Shown: positions 5,456 to 6,032 of the stretch, in pieces
How positions within the stretch are numbered: position 1 is the first letter of the stretch
Layout: each line of letters starts with the position of its first letter
Assembly: GCA_945957305.1 (NCBI GenBank)
Contig: CAMFLN010000234.1
Span: forward strand, 1-6,032
Direction: 5' to 3'
Source: an uncultured Planctomycetaceae bacterium
GTDB taxonomy: Bacteria > Planctomycetota > Planctomycetia > Pirellulales > JACPPG01
DNA: 6,032 nucleotides
The notes under the pieces: model-generated
Told to the model about the DNA's origin: nothing
Databases searched by the model: none
Seen by the model: the letters and a program-made list of their open reading frames with translations, nothing else
Made by a program: the position numbers and the translations under genes

Positions 5456-6032
5456 TTACAAGTGGATAATTCCCCGCGCCAGGGCGATCGTCACCGCATG
5501 CGTTCGGTCAGTGGCGTCAAGTTTGGCCAGGATATTCTGGATGTGCATTTTGACGGTGCCGCTGGCGGTACCCAATCGCGAGGCAATCTCCTTATTGGCC
5601 AAGCCTTGCGCCACGAGCGTGAGCACTTCCACTTCGCGCGGCGTGAGAACCACTTGTGGGAAGTAGCGGCTCAGGCGTTCCGAGACTTCGGTCGGCAACA
5701 GGCGCTCGCCCGCGTGCACGACGCGAATGGCATTGAGCACGTCGGTGTGTACCATTTCCTTGAGAAGGTAGCCGCGTATGCCGGCTTCCAGAGCGCGATA
5801 GATTTCCTGATCACCGTCAAAACTCGTGAGCGCGATGATTCGGGCCTCGGGGTATTCCTGGCGAATGCGCATCGTTGCCTCGATGCCATCGACGTCAGGC
5901 ATACGCAAGTCCATCAACGTGACATCAGGCTGATGCTGGCGATAGAGATCAACGGCCTCGCGTCCATTGGGCGCTTCGGCGACGAGTTGAATGTCGGCCT
6001 CGTTCGCCAGAATCGAGGCGATACCCTTGCGC
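5456..6032 (-). CDS. NarL/FixJ-type response regulator, C-terminal part (runs off right edge)
   Basis: The frame is open from the right edge to a TAA at 5458-5456: 191 codons. The first visible residues are RKGIASILANEADIQLVAEAPNG, so roughly the first 15-20 residues, with the acidic DD pocket, are missing. The phospho-acceptor is D41 of the fragment, in LMDLRMPDVDG (codon 5911-5909). The switch threonine T69 (ALTS) and conserved K91 (YLLKE) are present, so the receiver looks functional. A linker at about 107-127 leads to a LuxR/NarL-type helix-turn-helix: LTPREVEVLTLVAQG at 129-143, NKEIASRLG at 146-154, and the recognition helix TVKMHIQNILAKL at 159-171. It is a transcription factor presumably phosphorylated by a histidine kinase encoded outside the window. 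TTG at 5917 is only an internal leucine codon. Targets are unknown; it is convergent with the sulfatase cluster, so proximity alone does not make it the cluster's regulator. Confidence 0.93.
   Translation of the reverse strand, partial: RKGIASILANEADIQLVAEAPNGREAVDLYRQHQPDVTLMDLRMPDVDGIEATMRIRQEYPEARIIALTSFDGDQEIYRALEAGIRGYLLKEMVHTDVLNAIRVVHAGERLLPTEVSERLSRYFPQVVLTPREVEVLTLVAQGLANKEIASRLGTASGTVKMHIQNILAKLDATDRTHAVTIALARGIIHL

Overview
The window looks like chromosomal DNA of a planctomycete, probably of the Pirellulales type. This is inferred from the high GC content, two secreted sulfatases side by side, a secreted DUF1080 (3-keto-disaccharide hydrolase family) protein with planctomycete-style wording, and weak or variable Shine-Dalgarno signals. 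No rRNA or other taxonomic marker is present, so the placement is an inference.

Layout, left to right. (1) Positions 1-400, minus strand: the N-terminal 133 codons of a membrane-anchored SPFH/flotillin-like protein, which runs off the left edge. (2) Positions 401-1023: a long divergent intergenic region with no convincing gene but several perfect short inverted repeats. (3) 1024-2793, plus: an exported S1-family sulfatase with a complete active site and an extra C-terminal beta-rich domain. (4) 2880-4544, plus: a second exported S1-family sulfatase, of a different subfamily. (5) 4545-4709: a spacer with a strong imperfect hairpin. (6) 4710-5435, plus: an exported DUF1080 protein. (7) 5456-6032, minus: the C-terminal 191 codons of a NarL/FixJ-type response regulator, convergent with the DUF1080 gene and running off the right edge.

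The three plus-strand genes form a small co-oriented cluster. All three products carry signal peptides, so they probably act together outside the cytoplasm on a sulfated glycan or glycoside: the sulfatases remove sulfate esters and the DUF1080 protein may cleave or bind a (3-keto) sugar. The substrate cannot be read from the sequence. The flanking SPFH protein and response regulator face away from or towards the cluster on the other strand, and nothing ties them to it functionally.

I found no CRISPR array, insertion sequence, tRNA, rRNA or integrase, and no clearly new system. The most notable non-coding items are the inverted-repeat-rich 620-base divergent region and the hairpin between sulfatase 2 and the DUF1080 gene.
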